Shown: in pieces, positions 1 to 8,637 of the stretch | Numbering within the stretch: the first letter of the stretch is position 1 | Layout of the letters: every line of letters starts with the position of its first letter | DNA from: an uncultured Eubacteriales bacterium | GTDB lineage: Bacteria > Bacillota > Clostridia > Lachnospirales > Lachnospiraceae | Assembly: GCA_900317515.1 (NCBI GenBank) | Contig: ONHA01000024.1 | Span: forward strand, 1 to 40,454 | DNA: 40,454 nt | Reading direction: 5' to 3' | Made by a program: the position numbers and the translations under genes | The notes under the pieces: generated by a model | Database searches by the model: none | Told to the model about the DNA's origin: nothing | Seen by the model: only the letters and a program-made list of their open reading frames with translations

Positions 1-530
1 AGCTCCCGCCGCATGACGCGGGCGAGAGGATCGTAGGAAGTCTCGCTGATGTCGGAGACCGTAAGCATGGCCGGATTCAGCTTGTTGCCGGTTCCCATGG
101 AGGAGATGACCGGCACGCCGGCCGCAAGGGCTTTTTCGATGATCGCGAGCTTTCCGGAAACCGTGTCGATCGCGTCGACGACATAGTCGAAGGCGGAGAA
201 ATCGAAGGTGTCTGCATTTTCGGGAAGGAAGAAACAGTTGTGCAGGGTCACCCGGCAGTTGGGATTGACGGAGAGAACGCGGGCTTTTGCCGCTTCCGTC
301 TTTAATTCGCCGAGCGTGTTTTCGGTCGCAATGATCTGGCGGTTCAGGTTGGAGAGGGCGACCGTGTCGTTGTCGATAAGATCAAGGGCGCCGATGCCGG
401 TCCGCGCGAGGGCCTCGACGACATGGCCGCCGACGCCGCCGAGGCCGAAGACGGCGACGCGGGATGTGGCAAGGCGCTCCATGGCGTCCTCCCCGAGCAG
501 CATCTGAGTTCTTATGAAGCGGGTATCCAT
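1..530 (-). CDS. tcdA: tRNA threonylcarbamoyladenosine dehydratase (partial)
   Basis: E1-like enzyme of the ThiF/MoeB/HesA superfamily that adenylates and cyclises t6A37 in ANN-decoding tRNAs. The reverse strand from 530 reads MDTRFIRTQMLLGEDAMERL, then a Rossmann nucleotide loop FGLGGVGGHVVEALAR, then LIDNDTVALSNLNRQI, where the acidic residue and the N-R pair match the ATP-binding part of TcdA (YgdL). VVDAIDTVSGKLAII and VISSMGTGNKLNP follow the family pattern. The ATG at 530 has an AGGAGG-type site 7-8 bases upstream. The 3' end lies outside the window, so about 176 residues are visible. It is divergent from the EamA gene. MoeB or ThiF are alternatives, but the start region and the SMGTGNK block favour TcdA. 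Confidence 0.88.
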   Translation of the reverse strand, partial: MDTRFIRTQMLLGEDAMERLATSRVAVFGLGGVGGHVVEALARTGIGALDLIDNDTVALSNLNRQIIATENTLGELKTEAAKARVLSVNPNCRVTLHNCFFLPENADTFDFSAFDYVVDAIDTVSGKLAIIEKALAAGVPVISSMGTGNKLNPAMLTVSDISETSYDPLARVMRRE

Positions 531-677
531 ATAAAACCTCCTTCATTCAAGAGTGTTCTGCCGGACAGTATACCACAGGGGAGGGCGGCATGTCCTCTTA
601 TTTATAATGTATTTTCAGTGGAAATGAATCTTTTTATATGCTATAGTAGACGAATCTCTGAAAGGAATTTATGGAAT

Positions 678-1580
678 ATGACAGCTGAAGGCAGCAAAAA
701 GACACAGATTATTCCCCTGCTGCTCCTCGTGCTTGCGGCCGCGATCTGGGGCACGGCCTTTGTCGCGCAGAGCGTGGGGGCGGAGTACGTGGGGCCGCTC
801 ACGTTCCTCATGGCAAGGAGCTGGATCGGGGCCGCGTTCCTCATCCCCGTGATCATGGTGCGGGACAGGTTTCTTCTTTCTCACACCGGGGAAAATGAAA
901 AGCCCAAGAACAAAACCCAGCTGAAAACGCTTCTTGCGGGGGGAGCGGTCACCGGGACGGCGCTCTTTCTGGCGGCTCTGTCCCAGCAGGCAGGCATCTC
1001 CGGGACAACCACCGCAAAGGCGGGCTTTATCACGGCCCAGTACGTCGTGATCGTGCCGATCCTCTCTGTATTTTTCGGGAAGAAGGTGGGGAAAAAGATC
1101 TGGGGCTGCGTCATGCTCGCCGTCGTCGGATTGTACTTTCTTTGCATGACCGGCAGCTTTTCGCTGAACCGGGCGGATGCCCTGATGCTTCTCTGCGCAT
1201 TCCTCTTCGGCGTGCAGATCATGGCGGTCAATTACTATTCGCCGCGGGTGGACACCGTGCGGCTCTCCTGCCTTCAGTTTCTCGTGGAGGCCGTTCTCTC
1301 GACGATCTTCATGCTGTTTCTTGAGCCGTTTGACGCTGCGGCCTTCCGCCTGGCGCTTTTCTCGATCCTCTACGCCGGCGTCATGTCGAGCGGCGTGGCC
1401 TTCACGCTGCAGATCGTGGCCCAGAAGAAGCTGGATCCGACCGTCGCGAGCATTGCGATGAGCCTTGAGAGCGTGTTTTCCGCGCTGGCGGGCTGGATCA
1501 TACTGAAGCAGACGCTGACGCCCCTGGAGCTTTGCGGCTGCGCGCTGATGTTTGCGGCGATCGTGCTGTCGCAGATATAA
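678..1580 (+). CDS. EamA/DMT-family transporter
   Basis: Ten-helix drug/metabolite-type permease of about 300 residues in the cytoplasmic membrane; the substrate cannot be told from sequence. The first helix contains AAAIWGTAFVAQ, the usual WG signature of EamA repeats. The second half repeats the pattern and ends with SLESVFSALAGWIILKQTLT, the conserved E-x-V-F block of the second EamA repeat. I chose the ATG at 678 because it begins just before the first helix and has AAAGGA upstream, although the spacing is long. An in-frame ATG at 624 would add 18 residues but has no ribosome site. It converges on asnA with a shared terminator. Confidence 0.85.
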   Translation: MTAEGSKKTQIIPLLLLVLAAAIWGTAFVAQSVGAEYVGPLTFLMARSWIGAAFLIPVIMVRDRFLLSHTGENEKPKNKTQLKTLLAGGAVTGTALFLAALSQQAGISGTTTAKAGFITAQYVVIVPILSVFFGKKVGKKIWGCVMLAVVGLYFLCMTGSFSLNRADALMLLCAFLFGVQIMAVNYYSPRVDTVRLSCLQFLVEAVLSTIFMLFLEPFDAAAFRLALFSILYAGVMSSGVAFTLQIVAQKKLDPTVASIAMSLESVFSALAGWIILKQTLTPLELCGCALMFAAIVLSQI

Positions 1581-1616
1581 AAAAGGACGTGTGTCAGCGT
1601 TGACACACGTCTTTTT
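1579..1616. terminator. bidirectional terminator between EamA gene and asnA
   Basis: An 11-bp perfect stem (1586-1596 with 1601-1611) and 4-base loop, flanked by an A-run on the left and a T-run on the right. It can therefore end transcription from both converging genes. Confidence 0.9.
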
Positions 1617-1619
1617 ATA

Positions 1620-2627
1620 TCAGAGAAGAATTACATTTTTCGCCGCGCACGCCTCCTTCATCTCCTCGGGCCAGACCGAAGCCTGGACCTCGCCGATATG
1701 GACGCGGCCGAGGAGGAGCATGCAGAGCCTTGACTGGCCGATGCCGCCGCCGATCGAGTAGGGCAGCTTGCCCTCAAGGAGCATCCTGTGGTAGGGAAGA
1801 ACCGTCCGGTTCATGCAGTTTGCAGCCGTGAGCTGCTTGATCATGGACTCCTCGCTCACGCGGATGCCCATGGAGGAGATCTCGAGAGCACACTGAAGCG
1901 GCTCGAACCAGAAGAGGATGTCGCCGTTTAAGTTCCAGTCGTCGTAGTCCGGGGCGCGGCCGTCATGGGGCTTGCCGTCCGCGAGCGGCCAGCCGATCTT
2001 CTCGATGAAGACGGCGCCCTTCTCATGGCAGATGCGGTTCTCCCGCTCCTTGCGGGTGAGGTCCGGATAGAGGGCCTCCAGCTCGTCGGAGGTGATGAAG
2101 AAGATCTCGTCCGGCAGATGGTAGACGGCGTCCGGCCACTTGTACCAGACCTCATGCTCCATGTGCTTGATGATCTTGAAAATCTTTCTCACGACCTCGT
2201 GGAGAACCATCGGAGTCCGGTCTTCGCGGCGGACGACCATCTCCCAGTCCCACTGGTCCACGTAGGAGGAGTGGAGATTGTCGAGATCCTCGTCGCGGCG
2301 GATCGCGTTCATGTTGGTGTAGAGGCCTTCGCCCGGCTTAAAGCCGTATTTTCCGAGCGCGAAGCGCTTCCATTTCGCGAGCGACTGGACAACCTCGAAG
2401 GTGGCGCCCGGAAGAGACTTCATGTCGAACTGAACCGGGCGCTCGATGCCGTTTAAGTTGTCGTTGAGACCGGAGGCCTGGTCGACGAAGAGAGGCGCGG
2501 AGATGCGTTCGAGGTTCATTTCCCGGCCGAATTCCTTCTGAAAGACGTCGCGTATATATTTGATCGCGTTCTGGGTCTCACGGACTGTCATGTGAGAGTC
2601 GTAGTTGTCGGGGAGTATCAGATTCAT
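1620..2627 (-). CDS. asnA: aspartate--ammonia ligase AsnA
   Basis: Makes asparagine from aspartate, ammonia and ATP, giving AMP and PPi; a cytoplasmic enzyme with a class II aminoacyl-tRNA-synthetase fold. The 335-residue length matches the family. Recognisable blocks are the N-terminal [37 protein letters not shown], the core [35 protein letters not shown] and the class II motif-3-like [21 protein letters not shown] near the C-terminus. The start at 2627 has a perfect AAGGAGG site, while an upstream in-frame ATG at 2672 has none. A good sigma-A promoter lies about 110 bases upstream and the leader between them folds strongly. It is a single-gene unit. Confidence 0.95.
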   Translation of the reverse strand: MNLILPDNYDSHMTVRETQNAIKYIRDVFQKEFGREMNLERISAPLFVDQASGLNDNLNGIERPVQFDMKSLPGATFEVVQSLAKWKRFALGKYGFKPGEGLYTNMNAIRRDEDLDNLHSSYVDQWDWEMVVRREDRTPMVLHEVVRKIFKIIKHMEHEVWYKWPDAVYHLPDEIFFITSDELEALYPDLTRKERENRICHEKGAVFIEKIGWPLADGKPHDGRAPDYDDWNLNGDILFWFEPLQCALEISSMGIRVSEESMIKQLTAANCMNRTVLPYHRMLLEGKLPYSIGGGIGQSRLCMLLLGRVHIGEVQASVWPEEMKEACAAKNVILL

Positions 2628-2658
2628 GAATGGTTCCTCCTTGCGGAAAATAGAAGAC

Positions 2659-2713
2659 GCACACAAAGACACCGGGTCCCGCCTTCCTTGGCGGATGCCG
2701 GCAGCTTGCGTGC
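2659..2713 (-). promoter_or_regulatory. structured 5' leader of asnA
   Basis: Read on the minus strand the leader forms one long hairpin in three tiers: GCACGCAAG with CTTTGTGTGC (one mismatch or bulge), CCGG with CCGG, and CCGCC with GGCGG around a 6-base loop. No long U-run follows, so it is not a plain terminator. It matches no riboswitch class I know. Its role, such as attenuation or mRNA stability, is inference. Confidence 0.45.
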
Positions 2714-2733
2714 ATCGGTTCTGTCACCCCGCT

Positions 2734-2762
2734 ATCATACAACGGAGCGCACAAAAATGCAA
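2734..2762 (-). promoter_or_regulatory. sigma-A promoter of asnA
   Basis: On the minus strand TTGCAT (2757-2762), a 17-base spacer and TATGAT (2734-2739). The predicted start gives a leader of about 100 bases. Confidence 0.75.
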
Positions 2763-2831
2763 TCAAAATCTCTCTTTTGTATGATGCACGGGCGGCTTTT
2801 GTGTGCTATGATTGAATAGGTTTGATATCTG

Positions 2832-2857
2832 CGGACGCGGGAAAGCCCGCCTGTCCG
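2832..2857 (+). other. leader hairpin upstream of the ABC exporter operon
   Basis: CGGAC-GCGGG pairs with CCCGC-(CT)-GTCCG around an AAAG loop, ending 24 bases before the start codon. No U-run follows. It could affect mRNA stability or translation; no known RNA family is recognised. No convincing -35/-10 pair is visible upstream. Confidence 0.4.
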
Positions 2858-2881
2858 ACGAAGCGAGTATGAGGTAGACAC

Positions 2882-4663
2882 ATGGAGAAAAAAATTTCGA
2901 CCGGCGAGGCCGTGAAGAGAGTGATGCGGGAGATCGGAGAGTTCAGGACGCCCTCCGTCCTGACTCCGATCATGATGATCGGAGAGGTTGTCGTTGAGAC
3001 CCTGATTCCTCTTCTCATGGCTTCCATCATCGACAACGGCATCAACAAGGGGGATATGAAGCATATCCTGCTCGTCGGCGGGGGCATGCTGATACTCGCC
3101 CTTACCGGGCTCTTCTTCGGCGTCATGGGCGGCGTCTACGGCGCGAAGGCGTCGACCGGCTTTGCGAGGAACCTCCGGAGAGCCATGTTCACGAATATCG
3201 AGACGTTTTCATTTTCCAATATCGACCGGTTCTCGACATCCGGCCTGGTCACGCGCCTGACAACGGACGTCACCAACGTGCAGAACGCCTACCAGATGAT
3301 GCTCCGCATGTTCGTCAGAGCCCCGTTCTCCATGATCGTCGCGATGACCATGGCATTCATCATCAACGCGAGGATCGCCTCGATCTATCTCGGCGCGGTC
3401 ATCCTGCTCGCGATCTTCCTCTTCTTTATCATGAAGCGGGCGACTTCCTATTTCCAGAAGGTCTTCAAGCAGTACGATGCCCTGAACGAGAGCGTGCAGG
3501 AAAACGTCAACGCGATCCGCGTCGTCAAGGCCTATGTCCGCGAGGAGTATGAAAATGACAAGTTCGCGAAAGCCGCGGAAAATGTCTACAACCTCTTCGT
3601 CAGGGCAGAGAACAACGTCATCATCAACATGCCGGTCATGCAGGGAACCGTCTATGCGGTCATTCTGCTCATCTCCTGGGTCGGCGCCCACATGATCATC
3701 CAGAACGAGCTCACCACCGGCAACCTGACCAGCCTCCTGGCCTACTGCATGAATATCCTCATGTCCCTTATGATGCTCGGCATGGTCTTCATCATGATCA
3801 CGATGTCCTCGGCCGCGATCGAGCGTATCGCCGAGGTTCTGAACGAGACTACCGACATCGCGAATCCCGAGAACGGCATCACGGAAGTTCCGGACGGCAG
3901 CATCGATTTCAACCACGTGAATTTCTCCTACCGCCAGGGCGGCGGCGACTGGGTCCTCCACGACATAGATCTTCATATCAAATCGGGTGAGACGATCGGC
4001 GTCATCGGCGGCACGGGCTCCGCAAAGTCCTCGCTGGTGAACCTGCTCTCGCGTCTCTACGACGTGCAGGAGGGTGAGGTCGTGGTCGGCGGACACAACG
4101 TGCGCGAGTATGACCTCCCGACACTGCGCGACCAGGTCGCGGTCGTTCTCCAGAAAAATGTCCTCTTCTCCGGCACGATCCTCGACAACCTCCGCTGGGG
4201 CAATAAAAATGCCACGGAGGAGGAGTGCAGGGAGGCCTGCCGGATGGCCTGCGCCGACGAGTTCATCGAGCGCCTGCCCGACGGGTACAACACCTGGATC
4301 GAGCAGGGCGGCACGAACGTCTCCGGCGGCCAGCGCCAGAGGCTCTGTATCGCCAGGGCACTCCTTAAGAAGCCGAAGATCCTTATACTGGACGACTCGA
4401 CCTCGGCGGTCGACACCGCGACGGACGCGAAGATCCGGAAGGCCATGCAGGAGTTCATCCCGGGTACGACCAAGATCATCATCGCGCAGCGCATTTCCTC
4501 CGTTGAAAATGCAGACCGCGTCATCGTCATGGAGGAGGGCCGCATCTCCGGCTTCGATGCGCCGGCGGAGCTTCTTAAGAACAACACCATTTACCGAGAG
4601 GTCCACGAGACGCAGACCGCAGGCGGCGGAGACTTCGATATGAAGAAGGGAGGTGAGAACTGA
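2882..4663 (+). CDS. heterodimeric ABC exporter, subunit with degenerate ATP site
   Basis: Half-transporter of the type IV exporter family (MdlA/YheI/BmrC-like): an N-terminal six-helix membrane domain (about residues 20-320) followed by a nucleotide-binding domain. The Walker A is GGTGSAKSS, with Ala where Gly is usual before the Lys. The signature is VSGGQRQRL. The Walker B ends LILDDST, with Asp in place of the catalytic Glu, and the switch His is Gln (IIIAQRIS). These changes are typical of the non-hydrolysing side of an asymmetric exporter. The stop overlaps the start of the partner gene by one base (TGATG), so the two are translationally coupled. Substrate unknown; multidrug or lipid export is only a family-level guess. 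Confidence 0.9.
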   Translation: MEKKISTGEAVKRVMREIGEFRTPSVLTPIMMIGEVVVETLIPLLMASIIDNGINKGDMKHILLVGGGMLILALTGLFFGVMGGVYGAKASTGFARNLRRAMFTNIETFSFSNIDRFSTSGLVTRLTTDVTNVQNAYQMMLRMFVRAPFSMIVAMTMAFIINARIASIYLGAVILLAIFLFFIMKRATSYFQKVFKQYDALNESVQENVNAIRVVKAYVREEYENDKFAKAAENVYNLFVRAENNVIINMPVMQGTVYAVILLISWVGAHMIIQNELTTGNLTSLLAYCMNILMSLMMLGMVFIMITMSSAAIERIAEVLNETTDIANPENGITEVPDGSIDFNHVNFSYRQGGGDWVLHDIDLHIKSGETIGVIGGTGSAKSSLVNLLSRLYDVQEGEVVVGGHNVREYDLPTLRDQVAVVLQKNVLFSGTILDNLRWGNKNATEEECREACRMACADEFIERLPDGYNTWIEQGGTNVSGGQRQRLCIARALLKKPKILILDDSTSAVDTATDAKIRKAMQEFIPGTTKIIIAQRISSVENADRVIVMEEGRISGFDAPAELLKNNTIYREVHETQTAGGGDFDMKKGGEN

Positions 4664-6675
4664 TGGCAGAGCTTAATAATAAGGAAAAAACTCTGAAAGA
4701 AATGAAGGAGGCCGACAAAAAGGAGAAAAAAGGCGGCAAGGTCGAGATGACCGCCGACGAGCTCCAGAAAGCCAGGGCGGGCCGCGGACAGATGCGGGGC
4801 GTCAAGGTGAGGGTTGAGAACGGCGGGGCCATTTTCAAGAGGCTCTTCGCCTACGTCATGAAGGAGTACGGCTTCCAGTACGTGCTGGTCATCATCTGCA
4901 TCTTTGTATCGGTTCTCGCCAATGTCCGGGGAACCATGTTCACTCAGACCCTGATCGACAACTACATCATGCCGATGATCGGGCAGCCGAACGTCGATTA
5001 CGGGCCGCTCCTCGGAGCCATGAGCCGGGTCGCCGTTTTCTATGCGATCGGCATCATCGCCTCCTTCACCCAGCAGAAGCTCATGGTCTATATCGGCCAG
5101 GGAACCCTGCTCAAGGTGAGAAAGCAGATGTTTGAGCATATGCAGAGCCTGCCGATCCGGTATTTCGACCGCCACAGCCACGGCGACATCATGTCGATCT
5201 ACACGAACGACGTCGACACGCTTCGCCAGATGATCTCCCAGTCGATCCCCCAGTTCGTGAACAGCGCGGTCACGATCGTCAGCGTCCTTGTCGCGATGAT
5301 CATTCTGTCCGTTCCGCTTACGCTGGTGACGCTGGTCATGGTCGGCTTTACGGTCTTTGCCTCGGGCATGGTCGCAGGCCAGTCCGGCCGCTTCTTTGTC
5401 AAGCAGCAGCGGAATCTCGGCGCGGTCAACGGCTACATCGAGGAGATGATGGGCGGCCAGAAGGTTGTCAAGGTCTTCAATCATGAGGCGGAGTCGCTCG
5501 CCCGTTTCAATGAGCTCAACGACGCGCTTTATGAGAGCGCCAACAATGCAAACCGTTTTGCAAACATACTGATGCCGATCAACGCCCAGCTCGGAAATCT
5601 GTCCTACGTGGTCTGTGCGGTGATTGGCGGCGCTGTCGCCATTTTCGGAGGCGGCAGCTTCACGATCGGCAAGCTGGCATCTTTCCTTACCTATAATAAG
5701 TCCTTCAACATGCCGATCAACCAGGTGTCCATGCAGCTGAACTCGGTGGTCATGGCGCTCGCGGGCGCGGGCCGTATCTTCGACCTGCTCGACGAGGAAC
5801 CGGAGAAGGACGAGGGCTACGTCATGCTGGTCAACGCCAATGTGGCCGAGGACGGAACCATCACCGAGTCGAAGGAGAGGACCGGCCGCTGGGCCTGGAA
5901 GCACTACCATAAGGCGGACAACACGACGACCTACAAGCTTCAGGAGGGCGACATCGTCATGGACGGCGTCGACTTCGGCTACGATCCGGACAAGATGGTC
6001 CTTCACGACATCAAGCTCTACGCGAAGCCGGGCCAGAAGATCGCGTTCGTCGGCTCGACCGGCGCGGGCAAGACGACCATCACGAACCTGATCAACCGTT
6101 TCTACGACATTCAGGACGGAAAGATCCGCTACGACGCGATCAATATCAATAAGATCAAGAAGCCGGACCTTCGGAGGTCCCTCGGCATCGTTCTGCAGGA
6201 CACGCATCTCTTCACGGCGACCGTCATGGAAAATATCCGCTACGGCAAGCTGGACGCGACCGACGAGGAGGTCTACGCGGCGGCGAGACTCGCCAACGCC
6301 GACGGCTTCATCCGGCGTCTGCCGGAGGGCTACAACACGATGCTCCACGGGGACGGCTCGAACCTGTCCCAGGGCCAGCGGCAGCTCCTTGCGATCGCCC
6401 GCGCGGCCATCGCGGATCCGCCGGTTCTCATTCTGGACGAGGCGACCTCCTCGATCGACTCCCGCACCGAGCGCATCGTGCAGGACGGCATGGACAAGCT
6501 GATGAAGGGCAGGACCTCCTTCGTCATCGCTCACAGACTCTCGACGGTCCGGAATTCGGACTGCATCATGGTCCTTGAGCAGGGCCGTATCATTGAGCGC
6601 GGCACGCATGACGAGCTGATCGCGGCCCGCGGCAAGTATTACCAGCTCTACACGGGCCTTGCGGTGAGTTCATAA
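4663..6675 (+). CDS. heterodimeric ABC exporter, catalytically intact subunit
   Basis: Partner half-transporter of 670 residues. A charged, Lys/Glu-rich cytoplasmic extension of about 60 residues precedes the six-helix membrane domain. The nucleotide-binding domain has a canonical Walker A (STGAGKTT), Q-loop LQDTHLF, signature LSQGQRQ, Walker B LILDEATSS with the catalytic Glu, and the switch His (IAHRLST). An insertion of about 50 residues between the membrane domain and the ATPase (around 385-430, ending before GDIVMDGVDFGY) is longer than in the first subunit. The start overlaps the previous stop by one base. Together the two form a YheH/YheI-like asymmetric exporter. Confidence 0.92.
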   Translation: MAELNNKEKTLKEMKEADKKEKKGGKVEMTADELQKARAGRGQMRGVKVRVENGGAIFKRLFAYVMKEYGFQYVLVIICIFVSVLANVRGTMFTQTLIDNYIMPMIGQPNVDYGPLLGAMSRVAVFYAIGIIASFTQQKLMVYIGQGTLLKVRKQMFEHMQSLPIRYFDRHSHGDIMSIYTNDVDTLRQMISQSIPQFVNSAVTIVSVLVAMIILSVPLTLVTLVMVGFTVFASGMVAGQSGRFFVKQQRNLGAVNGYIEEMMGGQKVVKVFNHEAESLARFNELNDALYESANNANRFANILMPINAQLGNLSYVVCAVIGGAVAIFGGGSFTIGKLASFLTYNKSFNMPINQVSMQLNSVVMALAGAGRIFDLLDEEPEKDEGYVMLVNANVAEDGTITESKERTGRWAWKHYHKADNTTTYKLQEGDIVMDGVDFGYDPDKMVLHDIKLYAKPGQKIAFVGSTGAGKTTITNLINRFYDIQDGKIRYDAININKIKKPDLRRSLGIVLQDTHLFTATVMENIRYGKLDATDEEVYAAARLANADGFIRRLPEGYNTMLHGDGSNLSQGQRQLLAIARAAIADPPVLILDEATSSIDSRTERIVQDGMDKLMKGRTSFVIAHRLSTVRNSDCIMVLEQGRIIERGTHDELIAARGKYYQLYTGLAVSS

Positions 6676-8315
6676 TGGCGGAGGAGAAGATGGGGGAAAA
6701 CTTTGAAGATGAGGAGATAAAGGAGGAGGGATTGTCATTTCTGACAATCCCGGTCATCATTGCGGGGCTGGCGATCCTCATCTGCGCATTCATCTTTCTG
6801 AAGATCACCATGGGAAGGCTGGATGAGGCGGAGACGGCGGCAGCCGGTGCAAAGACTGACGCGGAAGCCGCGGAAGGCAGCGTCCTGCCGGAGATGCTGC
6901 TCACGCGCGTAAACGAGAGCTGGTACCGCCGGCTGGGCGATGAGCAGCCCGCGGCGGCATCTGTCTACGGCCGGATCGGGCTGAATGAGCGCTCGGAGGC
7001 CGTCTATCCGGCACTCGCGGAGGCTCTTGAAAGCTATTCGGAGGAAAATGCCGCCTACATGAAGGCTATCCAGGAGGCAAATTGTAAGTATGTCGCCGCA
7101 GGAGGGCCGAATTGCGAAGAAGAGCTCGTCTATTCGCCGAAGCGGGCGGATGAGAAGGTGTTTTCATTTTCCGTGCGCTACCGGGAGGACGGGTCGGCCG
7201 GCTTCAGGGAGGGGATCTCCGGGGCTGCGTTTGACTCCCGGACGGGAAAGCGTCTCGCCTTCGGGGACGTCGCGGTCCGGCGGCAGGATTTCTGCGACCG
7301 GGCGGCGGCAAGGCTCTTCGAGGCCTACGGGGAGGAGGAGTTCGATCTCGACTCCACGAGGAAGCTCTCGGATTATCTTTTTGAGAACATTCTGCTTGAG
7401 GATATGAACGATCTTTTCACGGTGGACCCGCTGGGCGTAACCGTCTATCTTCCGGCCGGCATCGCCGCGGCGGAGGAGAAGGGCGTGCACATGGTCTCCG
7501 TGTTTTTCTCGGAGTCGCCGAAGATGTTCGCGGAAAATGTGCGGGGCACATCGGACACCTACGTGATGCTGCTCGACAAGGCGCCCTATGTGAATTTCAT
7601 CGATGTCGAGGGCGACGGCGAGCCGGAGACGATCACGGTCGAAGGACTCTCCTATGAGCCCGGCGATCCGGAGGAGGGGCTCTACCCCTACGCCGGCGTC
7701 GCGCTGGGGCTTAACGGGGACGCGAACCGACAGTATTTCGGCTGCGATTCCTTCGAGGCGGCCGTCGTAAAGAACGGGACGTCCACCTATCTCTATGTGA
7801 GCGTCTCCGCGGAGGGGAAAAATGAACTCCTGGTCTACGAAGTGACCGGAGGCAAGGTGGTGTTCACGCAGAAGCAGGAGGATGTGTATTTTCTTGCGGA
7901 GCCGGGGGACGACGCCGAGGAGGAGTGGCTTTTCTCCTGTGACTCGAACAATATTGCCCTCGTGAGCACCATGAACGCGCTCGGCAGCTACAAGGGAACC
8001 CGCAGCTGCCACGTCGGCAAAAACGGGGCGCCCGCGGCGAACACGGACTGGTATATGTGCGAGGATGACCGCTGGCTTACGGCGAGGAAGGAGCTCAGGG
8101 CTCTGGCTCTCGACCAGACGACCCTCGAGCCGACGGGGAAGGAGATCATTGTCCCGGCCGGGGCTTACATGACCTTCTACCGGACGGACAATGCGGAGTA
8201 TGTGGACTTTTTCGCCGGCAACACGACTTACATCCGGTTTGCCTACGGCGCGGCCCATCCCCAGTCGGTGAACGGGGAGACGGCGGCGGAGGTTTTTGAA
8301 GGGATCGAGTATTGA
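6675..8315 (+). CDS. single-pass membrane protein with RsiV-like (DUF3298-type) extracellular region
   Basis: A 546-residue protein with a short acidic cytoplasmic tail, one membrane helix (about residues 23-45, LTIPVIIAGLAILICAFIFL) and a large outer domain. The first 250 residues of that domain have the layout of DUF4163/DUF3298 proteins such as RsiV and PdaC: SFSVRYREDGSAGFREGISGAAFDSRTGKRLAFGDV resembles their strand pattern with a G-x-x-L-x-x-x-D turn. The C-terminal half is unassigned and resembles the lipoprotein at 16667-18790 (ELRALALD then IIVPAGAYMTFYRTD in both). The ATG overlaps the stop of the ABC gene by one base, so it belongs to that operon and may be a partner or sensor of the exporter. 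No sigma factor gene lies beside it. Function unknown. Confidence 0.6.
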   Translation: MAEEKMGENFEDEEIKEEGLSFLTIPVIIAGLAILICAFIFLKITMGRLDEAETAAAGAKTDAEAAEGSVLPEMLLTRVNESWYRRLGDEQPAAASVYGRIGLNERSEAVYPALAEALESYSEENAAYMKAIQEANCKYVAAGGPNCEEELVYSPKRADEKVFSFSVRYREDGSAGFREGISGAAFDSRTGKRLAFGDVAVRRQDFCDRAAARLFEAYGEEEFDLDSTRKLSDYLFENILLEDMNDLFTVDPLGVTVYLPAGIAAAEEKGVHMVSVFFSESPKMFAENVRGTSDTYVMLLDKAPYVNFIDVEGDGEPETITVEGLSYEPGDPEEGLYPYAGVALGLNGDANRQYFGCDSFEAAVVKNGTSTYLYVSVSAEGKNELLVYEVTGGKVVFTQKQEDVYFLAEPGDDAEEEWLFSCDSNNIALVSTMNALGSYKGTRSCHVGKNGAPAANTDWYMCEDDRWLTARKELRALALDQTTLEPTGKEIIVPAGAYMTFYRTDNAEYVDFFAGNTTYIRFAYGAAHPQSVNGETAAEVFEGIEY

Positions 8316-8318
8316 TCA

Positions 8319-8410
8319 ACGGATTAGGGGACGGTTCTTCGCAGAGGGGGACGGTTCTCCGCAGAGGAGAACCGTCCCCCTCTGCGAAGAACCGTCCCCC
8401 TCTGCGAAAA
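8319..8410. repeat. GGGACGGTTCT palindromic element, copy 1
   Basis: A perfect 34-bp inverted repeat (8327-8360 with 8366-8399) around a 5-base loop. Each arm holds two GGGGACGGTTCT modules joined by TCGCAG. The left end reads TCAACGGATTAGGGGACGG, shared in pattern with copies 2 and 3. It starts a few bases after the stop of the RsiV-like gene and lies between that gene and the oppositely oriented tRNA-Val, so it may also act as a terminator. Confidence 0.9.
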
Positions 8411-8411
8411 C

Positions 8412-8438
8412 AAAAAAAGAGAAGCATATTTGCTTCTC
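8412..8438 (-). terminator. terminator of tRNA-Val
   Basis: On the minus strand an 8-bp stem (8419-8426 with 8431-8438) and 4-base loop, followed by seven U residues, starting 11 bases after the tRNA 3' end. Confidence 0.85.
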
Positions 8439-8448
8439 CTTTTCTTCC

Positions 8449-8521
8449 TGGAAGGTACAGGGCTCGAACCTGCGACCTTTCACACGTCAAGCGAATGCTC
8501 TCCCAGCTGAGCTAACCTTCC
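8449..8521 (-). tRNA. tRNA-Val (GAC)
   Basis: 73-base cloverleaf on the minus strand. The acceptor stem is GGAAGGT with ACCTTCC and an A discriminator, the D arm is GCTCAGCTGGGAGAGC, the anticodon loop TTGACGT carries GAC, and the T arm is AGGTTCGAGCCCT-like. CCA is not encoded next to the discriminator. It has its own promoter and terminator. Confidence 0.95.
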
Positions 8522-8539
8522 ATGTCGTCAACGAATAGG

Positions 8540-8568
8540 ATTATAACAGGGTTTCGCAAAGAATGCAA
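8540..8568 (-). promoter_or_regulatory. promoter of tRNA-Val
   Basis: On the minus strand TTGCAT (8563-8568), a 17-base spacer and a perfect TATAAT (8540-8545), about 20 bases before the mature 5' end. Confidence 0.85.
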
Positions 8569-8591
8569 GTGTTTTTTTGAAAAAAATGTGA

Positions 8592-8597
8592 TATAAT
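8592..8597 (+). promoter_or_regulatory. -10 element before the GDPD-acylphosphatase gene
   Basis: A perfect TATAAT lies 40 bases upstream of the GTG start. No good -35 box is present at 16-18 bases, so the promoter is probable but incomplete. Confidence 0.5.
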
Positions 8598-8637
8598 CAG
8601 GCGGAAATGAAAATTCTATTTTCCTGGAGGAAAATCA

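Noticed and set aside
423-677. Upstream extension of the EamA transporter and a plus-strand frame at 208-507
   Set aside because: They overlap the clear minus-strand tcdA and the intergenic region; the membrane protein starts just before its first helix at 678.
2761-2820. Promoter for the ABC exporter operon
   Set aside because: TATGAT-like boxes exist near 2807 but no acceptable -35 lies at 16-18 bases, so I did not list one.
4591-6609. 672-residue open frame on the minus strand opposite the second ABC gene
   Set aside because: The composition is His/Asp/Arg-rich without recognisable domains, as expected of an antisense frame of a GC-rich gene with strong third-position bias; no ribosome site, and the plus-strand gene is certain.
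8319-8410. CRISPR-like repeats
   Set aside because: Modules are inverted and adjacent with no spacers of constant length; they form a hairpin, not an array.
8296-8538. Small plus-strand frames over the palindrome and tRNA-Val
   Set aside because: They are translations of repeat and tRNA sequence.
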